A stretch of DNA of 43,924 nt from an uncultured Pseudoxanthomonas sp. GTDB taxonomy: Bacteria; Pseudomonadota; Gammaproteobacteria; Xanthomonadales; Xanthomonadaceae. The position numbers were made by a program, and so were the translations under genes. The stretch spans positions 1-43,924 of the forward strand of contig NZ_CAMPJD010000042.1 of NCBI RefSeq assembly GCF_946886695.1, in the 5' to 3' direction. How positions within the stretch are numbered: the first letter of the stretch is position 1; each line of letters starts with the position of its first letter. The notes beneath the pieces are model-generated. The model searched no databases and was not told the DNA's origin. It saw nothing but the letters and a program-made list of their open reading frames with translations. Below are positions 1-7,300 of this stretch, in pieces.

Positions 1-462
<462 letters not shown>

Positions 463-546
463 GGGGCGGGCGCCCGGACGGGCACGGAGGAAGCGGGGAG
501 GGGCGCGATTATAGCGGGGCGCGGGGGATGGATCGTCGGCGCCGGC

Positions 547-1473
547 TCAACGGCTGGCCGGGAACTGCAGTCGTCCCAGCGGGCCGAACATGCGGAACGG
601 CACCGATTCCAGCCGCATGCCGCGGTTGGCCTGCACCACGAAATGCAGGTGCGGCGCAGTGGAGAACCCGGTGTTGCCCGACAGCCCGATGTACTGGCCC
701 TTGCGCACGTACTGGCCCACGCGCACCTGTGCGCCCTCCGCCTTGAGGTGTGCGTACAGCGCCATGCTGCCGTCCGAGTGCAGGATGCGGATGAAATTGG
801 CGCGCCCGCCGTACTTCTCGCGGTTCAGCCCGGCCTTGTCGAAGTCGGATTCCACCTGCATCACCAACCCTTCGCGGGCCGCCACGATCCGCGTGCCCTC
901 GGGAACGGCGAAATCCACCGCGTGCAGGTTCTGTACGTCGCTGTGGCTGAACCGGCCGCCCGGCCCCTGGTCCACGCGCACGCGTCCGTAATCGAACGGC
1001 AAGCGGTACTCGTAGTCCTGCGGACGACTGGTCGGGTCGCCGGGCATGCCGTCGAGGGTCAGTTCGAAATCGCCGCCCCGCAGCGGGTCCGTCACCCCGA
1101 TGTCGGCCACCAGCACGCTGCTGCGCGCCGGGACCACGGCGCGGGCGGGCAACGCCGGCACGCTGCGTACGTCACGCTGGCGACGGAAGCCGAGCTGCAC
1201 TTCCACCGGCCCATGCATCAGGTTGTCGGCCCAGGCCTGGTAGCGCAGGCCCTGCTTTTCCAGCCGCAGGCGCACCAGTGCACTGGGCGGATTCCGGAAC
1301 CGCATGACGTCCACGCTGCTGTCGGCCAGCTGGTCGGGCGGTGGGGGCTGGTCGCCGTACTGCGTGTAGCCCTGCTTGTCCTTCCAGCGGTACAGGCGGG
1401 CGGCATCCAACTCGCCGACGCTGCCGAGCAGCACGGCGATGCCGCAGGCCACTGCCAGCACGCGCACGTTCAC
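547..1473 (-). CDS. secreted M23 family metallopeptidase with N-terminal DUF4124
   Basis: A 308-residue exported protein, probably a peptidoglycan endopeptidase or a degenerate LytM-type regulator. The signal peptide is about residues 1-24 (cleavage near GELDA|ARLY). A DUF4124-like segment follows (RLYRWKDKQGYTQYGDQPPP). The C-terminal half is an M23/LytM domain, with the first metal-binding region as NLHAVDFAVPEGT and the HLH motif as TAPHLHFVV. The histidine of the first motif is two positions, not four, before... the usual spacing is H-x3-D but here it is H-x2-D, so the exact zinc ligands need checking. I chose the GTG at 1473 because it overlaps the upstream gene's TGA as GTGA and places the signal peptide at the N-terminus; the frame stays open further upstream but inside that gene. 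Translational coupling to the phytase-like lipoprotein is likely. Confidence 0.85.
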   Translation of the reverse strand: MNVRVLAVACGIAVLLGSVGELDAARLYRWKDKQGYTQYGDQPPPPDQLADSSVDVMRFRNPPSALVRLRLEKQGLRYQAWADNLMHGPVEVQLGFRRQRDVRSVPALPARAVVPARSSVLVADIGVTDPLRGGDFELTLDGMPGDPTSRPQDYEYRLPFDYGRVRVDQGPGGRFSHSDVQNLHAVDFAVPEGTRIVAAREGLVMQVESDFDKAGLNREKYGGRANFIRILHSDGSMALYAHLKAEGAQVRVGQYVRKGQYIGLSGNTGFSTAPHLHFVVQANRGMRLESVPFRMFGPLGRLQFPASR

Positions 1474-2561
1474 CGCGGGCAGTCGCCCTGCAGGTCGAGT
1501 GCGCGGGCGATGTCGCGCAGGTCGAAGGCGGCCAGCGCGACGTCGTTGTGCAACGCGAACAGCGCGCCAGCAGGGAAGCGCGGGGTTGGCACCGCGTAGA
1601 CCGTCTCGCCGTCGGTATTGGCCGTCACCTGTCCGGAAAACACGCCGCGGGGCGCCAGCGTGGCGCGGTCGAACACGCGGAAGCGGGTCGGGGTCAGCTG
1701 GTCCACCGCCACCCAATAACCGGCGTCCGCGCTGCACGCCCACAGCGCGATGCCTTCGGCATCGGCGTCGAAGGTGGCCAGGCTGTGGCCGTTGTAGCGG
1801 CCGGCCAGCGTGTAGTCGCGCAGCGTGGAGCCGACGCGCCGGTCTTCCTCGGCGATCAGCAGGCGCCCGTGTGCCGGGTCGCCGGCGATCGATTCGACCA
1901 TGCGCAGCGCGCCCGCTGCGCCCGTATCACCGAACTGGCCCAGCAGCTGGGTCTCCAGCTTGCCCCCTTCCTCGACGCGCACCTGGAATCGCTTCACGCG
2001 ACCCACCAGTTCCTCCATCGGAGGCAGTTTCATGGTGCGGAAATCGGCCATGAAACTGTCGGTGACGAACAGCTCCAGTTCGCCCGGTGCGGTTTCGTGC
2101 ACCCATAGACCGTACGGCGCACGCAGCACATCAGCACCGAAGGCGCCCAGCGGCGCGAATTCCGGCAGCCGGAATGCCTGCACGCGGTGGTTGTCGCGTT
2201 CGGCCACAAACAACAGGTCGCCGAACACCGCGATGCCGTTGGGACGGTTGAACTGGCCCACCGCGTCGCCGGACGCGCCGACCGTACGCAGGCGCTGGCC
2301 GGTGTCCGCGTCGTAGATGGCGAGGTGGTGGGTGGCCTTCGCCGTGGCGATCAGCCAGACCTGGCCGTCCTCGGTCGGCCACGCCACGAGCGAGTCCAAC
2401 TCGTCGCCGGCCACCGGCTCGGATACCCAGGCCTCGGGAATGATGGCGTCCGCGGCGGTCTTGGGCGGCGGTGCGGGTGGGGTGGAGGTGTGCAGGGGGG
2501 CGGTGGAGCAGGCGGCCAGCAGCACCGCACAGAGACCGCCCAGGAGGCAATTCCGGGTCAT
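1470..2561 (-). CDS. phytase-like beta-propeller lipoprotein
   Basis: A 363-residue protein with a lipoprotein signal peptide (lipobox LLAAC, Cys near residue 18) followed by a Pro-rich linker and a six-bladed propeller resembling beta-propeller phytases (BPP/3-phytase family). Typical segments are VAGDELDSLVAWP, LAIYDADTGQRLRTVG, FNRPNGIAV, LFVAERDNHRVQAF and LLIAEEDRRVG. BPP enzymes are Ca-dependent periplasmic or secreted phosphatases acting on inositol phosphates. Which acidic Ca-binding residues are kept was not verified, so activity is inference. It overlaps the downstream M23 gene by GTGA. A CATAAT box lies exactly 7 nt upstream of the ATG, suggesting a leaderless transcript. It is divergent from the SAM-riboswitch operon. 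Confidence 0.75.
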   Translation of the reverse strand: MTRNCLLGGLCAVLLAACSTAPLHTSTPPAPPPKTAADAIIPEAWVSEPVAGDELDSLVAWPTEDGQVWLIATAKATHHLAIYDADTGQRLRTVGASGDAVGQFNRPNGIAVFGDLLFVAERDNHRVQAFRLPEFAPLGAFGADVLRAPYGLWVHETAPGELELFVTDSFMADFRTMKLPPMEELVGRVKRFQVRVEEGGKLETQLLGQFGDTGAAGALRMVESIAGDPAHGRLLIAEEDRRVGSTLRDYTLAGRYNGHSLATFDADAEGIALWACSADAGYWVAVDQLTPTRFRVFDRATLAPRGVFSGQVTANTDGETVYAVPTPRFPAGALFALHNDVALAAFDLRDIARALDLQGDCPR

Positions 2562-2568
2562 GTTGTGA

Positions 2569-2574
2569 ATTATG
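2569..2574 (-). promoter_or_regulatory. candidate -10 box 7 nt before ATG of the phytase-like gene
   Basis: CATAAT on the minus strand (5/6 to TATAAT) is followed by seven bases and the ATG at 2561. A start site at the usual distance would fall on or next to the initiation codon, so the transcript may be leaderless. No convincing -35 is visible. The same 7-nt spacing is seen before sdaA and yqgE. Confidence 0.4.
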
Positions 2575-2641
2575 CGTTATCGCCGTGACGGCTGGCAGAG
2601 AGACGAGCGTCAAATTTCATCGCTTCATCCGAATAAAGCGA

Positions 2642-2671
2642 TTGACATCGACGGAAAGCGGCGGCAGAGTA
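2642..2671 (+). promoter_or_regulatory. predicted sigma70 promoter of the SAM-riboswitch operon
   Basis: A perfect TTGACA -35 lies at 2642-2647, with a weak -10 (CAGAGT, 17-bp spacer, 2665-2670). The implied transcription start at about 2676-2678 coincides with the 5' strand of the riboswitch P1 helix, which supports this placement. The -10 is poor, so the call rests mainly on the -35 and on geometry. Confidence 0.5.
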
Positions 2672-2675
2672 GCCT

Positions 2676-2790
2676 CACCATCGAGACCGGCAGAGGGACA
2701 GGCCCGAAGAAGCCGGGGCAGCCAGCGACGCGCAAGCGCCGTGGTGGTGCCAAATCCTGCGGGGACCTCTGCGTCTGCCGGAAGATGGTT
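2676..2790 (+). ncRNA. SAM-I riboswitch (S-box leader)
   Basis: The segment carries the conserved S-box core in order: GAGACCGGCAGAGGGACAGG, then GGCCCGAAGAAGCC, then GGTGCCAAATCCTGC, and a 3' strand CCGGAAGATGGT. The P1 helix pairs ACCATC (2677-2682) with GATGGT (2784-2789). P2, the GAAGAAGCC kink-turn side, the AAATCC element and P3/P4 all occupy their family positions. S-box aptamers bind S-adenosylmethionine and switch off methionine-biosynthesis genes. Downstream there is no U-tract after any hairpin, so control of translation (or Rho access) of the metX-like gene is more likely than intrinsic termination. Stems CCGTG/CACGG (2795-2811), CGAGCT/AGCTCG (2818-2835) and CGGTGG/CCACCG (2834-2839 with 2868-2873) partly exclude one another and could form the expression platform. 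Confidence 0.93.
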
Positions 2791-2882
2791 CGTACCGTGT
2801 CCTCAGCACGGCGAACGCGAGCTCCGCGAAGCTCGGTGGTGCAGTCCCGTCCCGCAAGGGATCACGCCCACCGGATGCCGCC

Positions 2883-3929
2883 ATGAGCTTCGTCAGTCCT
2901 TCCCTTCATCGCCTTGCCGAGCCTTCGTCGATCGAAGGCCTCCCGCTGTCGTCCCCGCAGGACGACGTGCCGCGCGCCGTACGCGGCGAAGTGGTGGTGG
3001 AAATGGCCATGCGCCACGCCGGTACGCGTGCGGTGACGCTGCGTTACGAACTGCAGGGACCGGTGGACGCACCGGTGGTGTTCGTCGCCGGCGGCATCTC
3101 CGCGCACCGCCATCTGACCGCCAGCAACGTATTCCCCGAGAGTGGCTGGTTGAATGACCTGGTCGGCGCCGGCCGCGCGCTGGATCCGTCGCAGTGCCAG
3201 CTGCTGGCGTTCGACTTCATCGGTGCCGACGGCCGCCTCGACGCGCCGATCGATTCGGCCGACCAGGCCGATGCCATCGCCAAGCTGCTGGGCGCACTGG
3301 GCATTGCGCGTCTGGAAGCTTTTGTCGGCTATTCCTATGGCGCGCTGGTCGGCCTGCAGTTCGCCGCCCGCCATCCCGAACGCTTGAAGAAGCTGGTCGC
3401 CGTCAGCGGTGCCCATCGCGCGCATCCCTATGCGGCTGCCTGGCGTGCCCTGCAGCGGCGGGCCGTCACGCTGGGTCAGTTGCAGTGCGCTGACGCGCAG
3501 GGCCTGTCGCTGGCCCGCCAGTTCGCCATGTTGAGTTACCGCACGCCGGAGGAATTCGGCGAGCGCTTCGACAGCGCGCCCGAGATCGTCAACGGCCGCG
3601 TGCGCGTGGCCGCCGAAGACTACCTGGATGCCGCCGGTGCGCAGTACGTCGCGCGCACGCCGGTCACCGCCTACGTGCGCCTGTCCGAATCCATCGATCT
3701 GCACCGCGTCGACCCCGCCGACATCCGCGTGCCCACCCTGGTGGTCGCGGTGGAAGGCGACCGCCTGGTGCCGTTGTCCGATTCCGTGGCGCTGGTGGAA
3801 GGCCTGGGCACGCTGGGCCAGCTGCGCGTGCTGCGCTCGCCGTACGGCCATGACGCCTTCCTGAAAGAAACCGATCGCATCGATTCCATCCTCACCTCGG
3901 CCCTGCGCGCCGCCGGAGACCTCGCATGA
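2883..3929 (+). CDS. metX: homoserine O-acyltransferase, MetX-like alpha/beta hydrolase
   Basis: A 348-residue MetX-family enzyme that acylates the homoserine hydroxyl (acetyl- or succinyl-CoA), the first committed step of methionine synthesis. The catalytic triad is visible: nucleophile Ser151 in FVGYSYGALVGLQFA, Asp293 in VAVEGDRLVPLSDS and His323 in SPYGHDAFLKE, the last very close to the MetX hallmark GHDAFL. The nucleophile elbow (GYSYG) differs from the usual GGSMGG of classical MetX, so substrate and acyl donor cannot be read off; in Xanthomonadaceae relatives succinyl-CoA is used. It is the first gene behind the SAM-I riboswitch and overlaps metB by ATGA. The ATG at 2883 has no strong SD; a three-codon ORF (2875-2886) ends across it. 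Confidence 0.85.
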   Translation: MSFVSPSLHRLAEPSSIEGLPLSSPQDDVPRAVRGEVVVEMAMRHAGTRAVTLRYELQGPVDAPVVFVAGGISAHRHLTASNVFPESGWLNDLVGAGRALDPSQCQLLAFDFIGADGRLDAPIDSADQADAIAKLLGALGIARLEAFVGYSYGALVGLQFAARHPERLKKLVAVSGAHRAHPYAAAWRALQRRAVTLGQLQCADAQGLSLARQFAMLSYRTPEEFGERFDSAPEIVNGRVRVAAEDYLDAAGAQYVARTPVTAYVRLSESIDLHRVDPADIRVPTLVVAVEGDRLVPLSDSVALVEGLGTLGQLRVLRSPYGHDAFLKETDRIDSILTSALRAAGDLA

Positions 3930-5149
3930 GCAGTTACATACCCACCGACGCCGACACCGCGTGTCGTCCCGCCACTGCCGCTGTGCGCGCCGGCATCGAC
4001 CGCGACACCGCCTATGGCGCGGTGACGCCGCCCATCGTGCTGTCGTCCAACTTCAGCTTCGCCGGCTTCGCGCAGAAGCGTGAGTACGACTACACCCGCA
4101 GCGGCAATCCGACCCGCGACCTGCTGGCCGAAGCGCTGGCCGAGCTGGAAGGCGGTGCGGGCGCGGTCATCACCGCCACCGGCATGGGCGCCATCACGCT
4201 GGTGCTGAACGCATTGCTGGAGCCGGGCGACCGCCTGGTGGTGCCGCATGACGCGTACGGCGGCAGCTGGCGCCTGTTCAACGCGCTGGCCAAAAAGGGC
4301 CATTTCGAATTGATCACCGCCGACCTGACCGATCCGCGCTCGCTGGCCGACGCGCTGGCACAGTCGCCGAAGCTGGTGCTGATCGAAACGCCGTCCAACC
4401 CGCTGCTGCGCATCACCGACCTGCGCTTCGTCATCGATGCCGCGCACAAGGCCGGCGCGCGCACGGTGGTGGACAACACCTTCCTGTCACCGGCGCTGCA
4501 GACGCCGATCGCGTTCGGCGCCGACGTCGTGCTGCATTCCACCACCAAGTACATCAACGGCCACAGCGACGTGGTCGGGGGTGCCGTGGTGGCGCGCGAT
4601 GCCGAGACCCACCAGCAGCTGGTGTGGTGGGCGAATGCGCTGGGCCTGACCGGCTCGCCGTTCGACAGCTTCCTGACCCTGCGCGGCCTGCGCACGCTGG
4701 ATGCCCGCCTGCGCGTGCACCAGGAAAATGCCGATGCCATCGCGGCCTTGCTGGATGGGCATCCGGTGGTGTCGAAGGTCTATTTCCCCGGCCTGGTGTC
4801 GCATCCCGGCCACGCGGTGGCTGCGCGCCAGCAGAAAGGCTTCGGCGCGATGCTGAGCGTCGAACTCGACGGTGGCGAAGAGGCCGTGCGTGCGTTCGTC
4901 GAAGGCCTGCGCTACTTCACCCTCGCCGAATCACTGGGCGGCGTGGAAAGCCTGGTCGCGCATCCAGCCACGATGACGCACGCGGCGATGACGCCGGAAG
5001 CGCGTGCCAAGGCCGGCATCTCCGACGGTCTGCTGCGCCTGTCGGTCGGCATTGAGGCCACGGACGATCTGCTGGCCGATATCGGTGCCGCCCTGGCACG
5101 CGCGGAAGCCGTGGTGGCCGATTCCAAACGCAGGCTCGCCGACGCATGA
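3926..5149 (+). CDS. metB: cystathionine gamma-synthase / O-acylhomoserine sulfhydrylase-type PLP enzyme
   Basis: A 407-residue Cys/Met-metabolism PLP enzyme (fold type I). It has YDYTRSGNPTRDLLAEALAELEGG near the N-terminus, the PLP ring-stacking region TATGMGAI, PHDAYGG, the Asp-containing VDNTFLSPALQ and the Schiff-base Lys208 in HSTTKYINGHSDVVGG. The C-terminal part holds the family signature SLGGVESLVAHPATMTHA. The product is cystathionine from O-acylhomoserine and cysteine; a direct sulfhydrylase role (MetZ-like) cannot be excluded from sequence alone. The ATGA overlap with metX upstream and with the homoserine dehydrogenase downstream indicates one translationally coupled operon. Confidence 0.92.
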   Translation: MSSYIPTDADTACRPATAAVRAGIDRDTAYGAVTPPIVLSSNFSFAGFAQKREYDYTRSGNPTRDLLAEALAELEGGAGAVITATGMGAITLVLNALLEPGDRLVVPHDAYGGSWRLFNALAKKGHFELITADLTDPRSLADALAQSPKLVLIETPSNPLLRITDLRFVIDAAHKAGARTVVDNTFLSPALQTPIAFGADVVLHSTTKYINGHSDVVGGAVVARDAETHQQLVWWANALGLTGSPFDSFLTLRGLRTLDARLRVHQENADAIAALLDGHPVVSKVYFPGLVSHPGHAVAARQQKGFGAMLSVELDGGEEAVRAFVEGLRYFTLAESLGGVESLVAHPATMTHAAMTPEARAKAGISDGLLRLSVGIEATDDLLADIGAALARAEAVVADSKRRLADA

Positions 5150-6222
5150 GCACCGTCGTCCGGCTGGCGACCGCGCCGCGTGCCGCACCGAAACTGGCGC
5201 TGCTGGGCACGGGCGTGGTGGGCAGCGCATTCGTCGGCCGCTACCAGCGCCTGCGGGAGCGCTCATTGCCGGTGCCGACGCTGGCGTGGCTGGCCAACTC
5301 GCGCGCCTTGCACCCCTGCGACGTATCCGCACGTCAGGCGCTGGACGACGCCAACCAGGCTGCCGCCCGTACGGACGATCTGCCCCCGTGGGCCGAAGGC
5401 GAAGCGTTGCGTGCAGGCGATATCGTGGTCGACGCCACCGCCAGCGAAACGGTCGCCGACTGGCATGCGGAGTGGCTGTCGCGGGGCGTGCATGTGGTGA
5501 CGGCCAACAAGCTGGGAAGCGGCAGCTCGCTGCCGCGCGCGCAGGCCATCGTGCGGGCACGTGCGGATTCCGGCGCGCAGTACGGCGATGCCGCCACCGT
5601 CGGCGCGGGACTGCCGCTGCTGCGCAGCCTGCGCGCGCTGGTGGCCGGTGGCGACCGCATCCATCGGGTCGAAGGCGTGTTGTCCGGCTCGTTGGCGTGG
5701 CTGTTCAACCATTACGACGGCATGCGTGCGTTCTCCGGTTTCGTCCGGCAAGCGCGACAGGCGGGTTTCACGGAGCCCGACCCGCGGCTGGACCTGTCCG
5801 GCGAGGACGTGCGGCGCAAGCTGTTGATCCTGGCGCGTGCGGCGGGGTTCCCGTTGCACGCCGAAGATGTGCGCGTGGAATCGCTGGTGCCGGCGGAACT
5901 TGCCGCGCTGCCGCTAGCGGAACTGGACGCCGCGCTGCCCCAGCTGGATGCGCCGCTGGCGACGCGTTTCAAGGACGCGTACCGGAACGGTGCGCGCCTG
6001 CGTTTCCTCGGCCGCTTCGATGCCGAACGCGCCAGCGTCGGCCTGCAGGCATTGCCGGCCGATCATCCGCTGTGCGGCGGTGGCGGCACCGACAACCGCG
6101 TGGCGATCTACAGCGACCGCTACCCCGAACAGCCGCTGGTGGTGCAGGGTCCGGGCGCTGGCGCGGACGTCACCGCGGCGGCGTTGCTGGATGACGTGCT
6201 GGCGATCTCGCAGGCGGCGTAG
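5146..6222 (+). CDS. hom: homoserine dehydrogenase
   Basis: A 358-residue NAD(P)-dependent homoserine dehydrogenase, converting aspartate semialdehyde to homoserine. The Rossmann glycine loop is KLALLGTGVVGSAFV. Further conserved pieces are DATASETVADWH, GVHVVTANKLG, the catalytic-domain GAGLPLLRSLRAL and GVLSGSLAWLFN, and the strongly conserved GFTEPDPRLDLSGEDVRRKL. It resembles the C-terminal HSD half of bifunctional ThrA/MetL rather than ACT-containing monofunctional enzymes: there is neither an aspartokinase nor a C-terminal ACT domain, so threonine feedback is not evident. It overlaps metB by ATGA and shares its SAM-I riboswitch. A riboswitch-controlled copy would feed homoserine specifically into methionine. 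Confidence 0.92.
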   Translation: MSTVVRLATAPRAAPKLALLGTGVVGSAFVGRYQRLRERSLPVPTLAWLANSRALHPCDVSARQALDDANQAAARTDDLPPWAEGEALRAGDIVVDATASETVADWHAEWLSRGVHVVTANKLGSGSSLPRAQAIVRARADSGAQYGDAATVGAGLPLLRSLRALVAGGDRIHRVEGVLSGSLAWLFNHYDGMRAFSGFVRQARQAGFTEPDPRLDLSGEDVRRKLLILARAAGFPLHAEDVRVESLVPAELAALPLAELDAALPQLDAPLATRFKDAYRNGARLRFLGRFDAERASVGLQALPADHPLCGGGGTDNRVAIYSDRYPEQPLVVQGPGAGADVTAAALLDDVLAISQAA

Positions 6223-6237
6223 TCGCTTCGGGGCGCG

Positions 6238-7245
6238 TCAGGGTTTCAAAGCGGCCAGTAGCGCGGCGTTGAAGCGCGCTGGGGCTTCCACCTGGGGTGA
6301 GTGCCCCAGGTCGTCGAACTCGACCAGCTTCGCGCCGGGGATCGCAGCGGCTGCCCGCTTGCCTAGCGCTGGATAGTCGCCCAGCCGTTTCGCCAGTTCG
6401 GGCGAGGCCAGATCCTTGCCGATGGCGGTGCGGTCCTTCTGACCGATGAAGAGGGTTGTGGGTACGGCGATCCGCGGAAATTCGTGGACGACAGGCTGGT
6501 TGAACACCATGTCAGAGGTCAGCGCCTGGCTCCAGGCCACTGCCGCCTTGCCTTCGCCCGCGTACATGCCGCCGAGCATCTGTACCCAGCGCTCATACTC
6601 CGGCTTCCACTTGTCGCCGTAATACACGGTGCGCTGGTAGTCGCGGATGCTGTCGAACGAGGTCTTCAGCTCGCGCGCGTACCAGGCGTCGATGCTCCGC
6701 CATGGCACGCCGTTGGCCTTCCAGTCTTCCAGCCCGATCGGATTGACCAGCACCAGCTGCTGCGTGGCCTGCGGATACTGCAGCGCATAGCGGGTGGCCA
6801 GCATGCCGCCCATCGAATGGCCCACGATCACCGCACGGTCGATGCCCAGATGCTCCAACAGCGCATGCGTGTTGGCGGCCAGCTGGTCGAACGAGTACTG
6901 GTAGCGTTGCGGCTTGTCCGACTTGCAGAAGCCGATCTGGTCCGGCGCAACGACGCGATAGCCCGATTGCGCCAGTGCGGTGATCGCCGACTCCCACGTG
7001 GCGGCGCAGAAGTTCTTGCCATGCATCAACACGACGATGTGGCCGTTCGGCGTGGCGGGCGCGACATCGAGATAGGCCATCTCAAGCGACTGTGCCTGCG
7101 ACACGAGTGCGAAGGTCCGCACCGGATGCGGGTAGTCGAACCCCTCAAGCCGTGCGCCGTGGCGGGGCAGCGTTCCGGCATACGCCGACGAGAGCGAGGC
7201 GACAGCCATCGCCAAGGTGGCCAGCTTCCAGCGAGCAGTCTTCAT
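6238..7245 (-). CDS. exported alpha/beta-fold hydrolase
   Basis: A 335-residue protein with signal peptide (about residues 1-23, MKTARWKLATLAMAVASLSS then AYA|G). The alpha/beta hydrolase fold has the oxyanion region VLMHGKNFCAATW, the nucleophile elbow VIVGHSMGGM, the acidic residue in IGQKDRTAIG and the catalytic His in DLGHSPQVE. Epoxide hydrolase, haloperoxidase-like esterase and carboxylesterase families all share this layout, so the substrate is unknown. The ATG at 7245 was chosen because it gives a clean signal peptide; the frame stays open upstream without a good start. It is convergent with the hom gene (15 bp apart) and lies 55 bp downstream of the propeller diguanylate cyclase on the same strand. 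Confidence 0.8.
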   Translation of the reverse strand: MKTARWKLATLAMAVASLSSAYAGTLPRHGARLEGFDYPHPVRTFALVSQAQSLEMAYLDVAPATPNGHIVVLMHGKNFCAATWESAITALAQSGYRVVAPDQIGFCKSDKPQRYQYSFDQLAANTHALLEHLGIDRAVIVGHSMGGMLATRYALQYPQATQQLVLVNPIGLEDWKANGVPWRSIDAWYARELKTSFDSIRDYQRTVYYGDKWKPEYERWVQMLGGMYAGEGKAAVAWSQALTSDMVFNQPVVHEFPRIAVPTTLFIGQKDRTAIGKDLASPELAKRLGDYPALGKRAAAAIPGAKLVEFDDLGHSPQVEAPARFNAALLAALKP

Positions 7246-7300
7246 GCAAGGGTTCCGCAATGTGGCGTGACAGCGTATCGCGGATGCCCTCCGGACGACG

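Noticed and set aside
2795..2835. Intrinsic terminator as SAM-I expression platform
   Set aside because: Two short hairpins are present but neither is followed by a U-tract.
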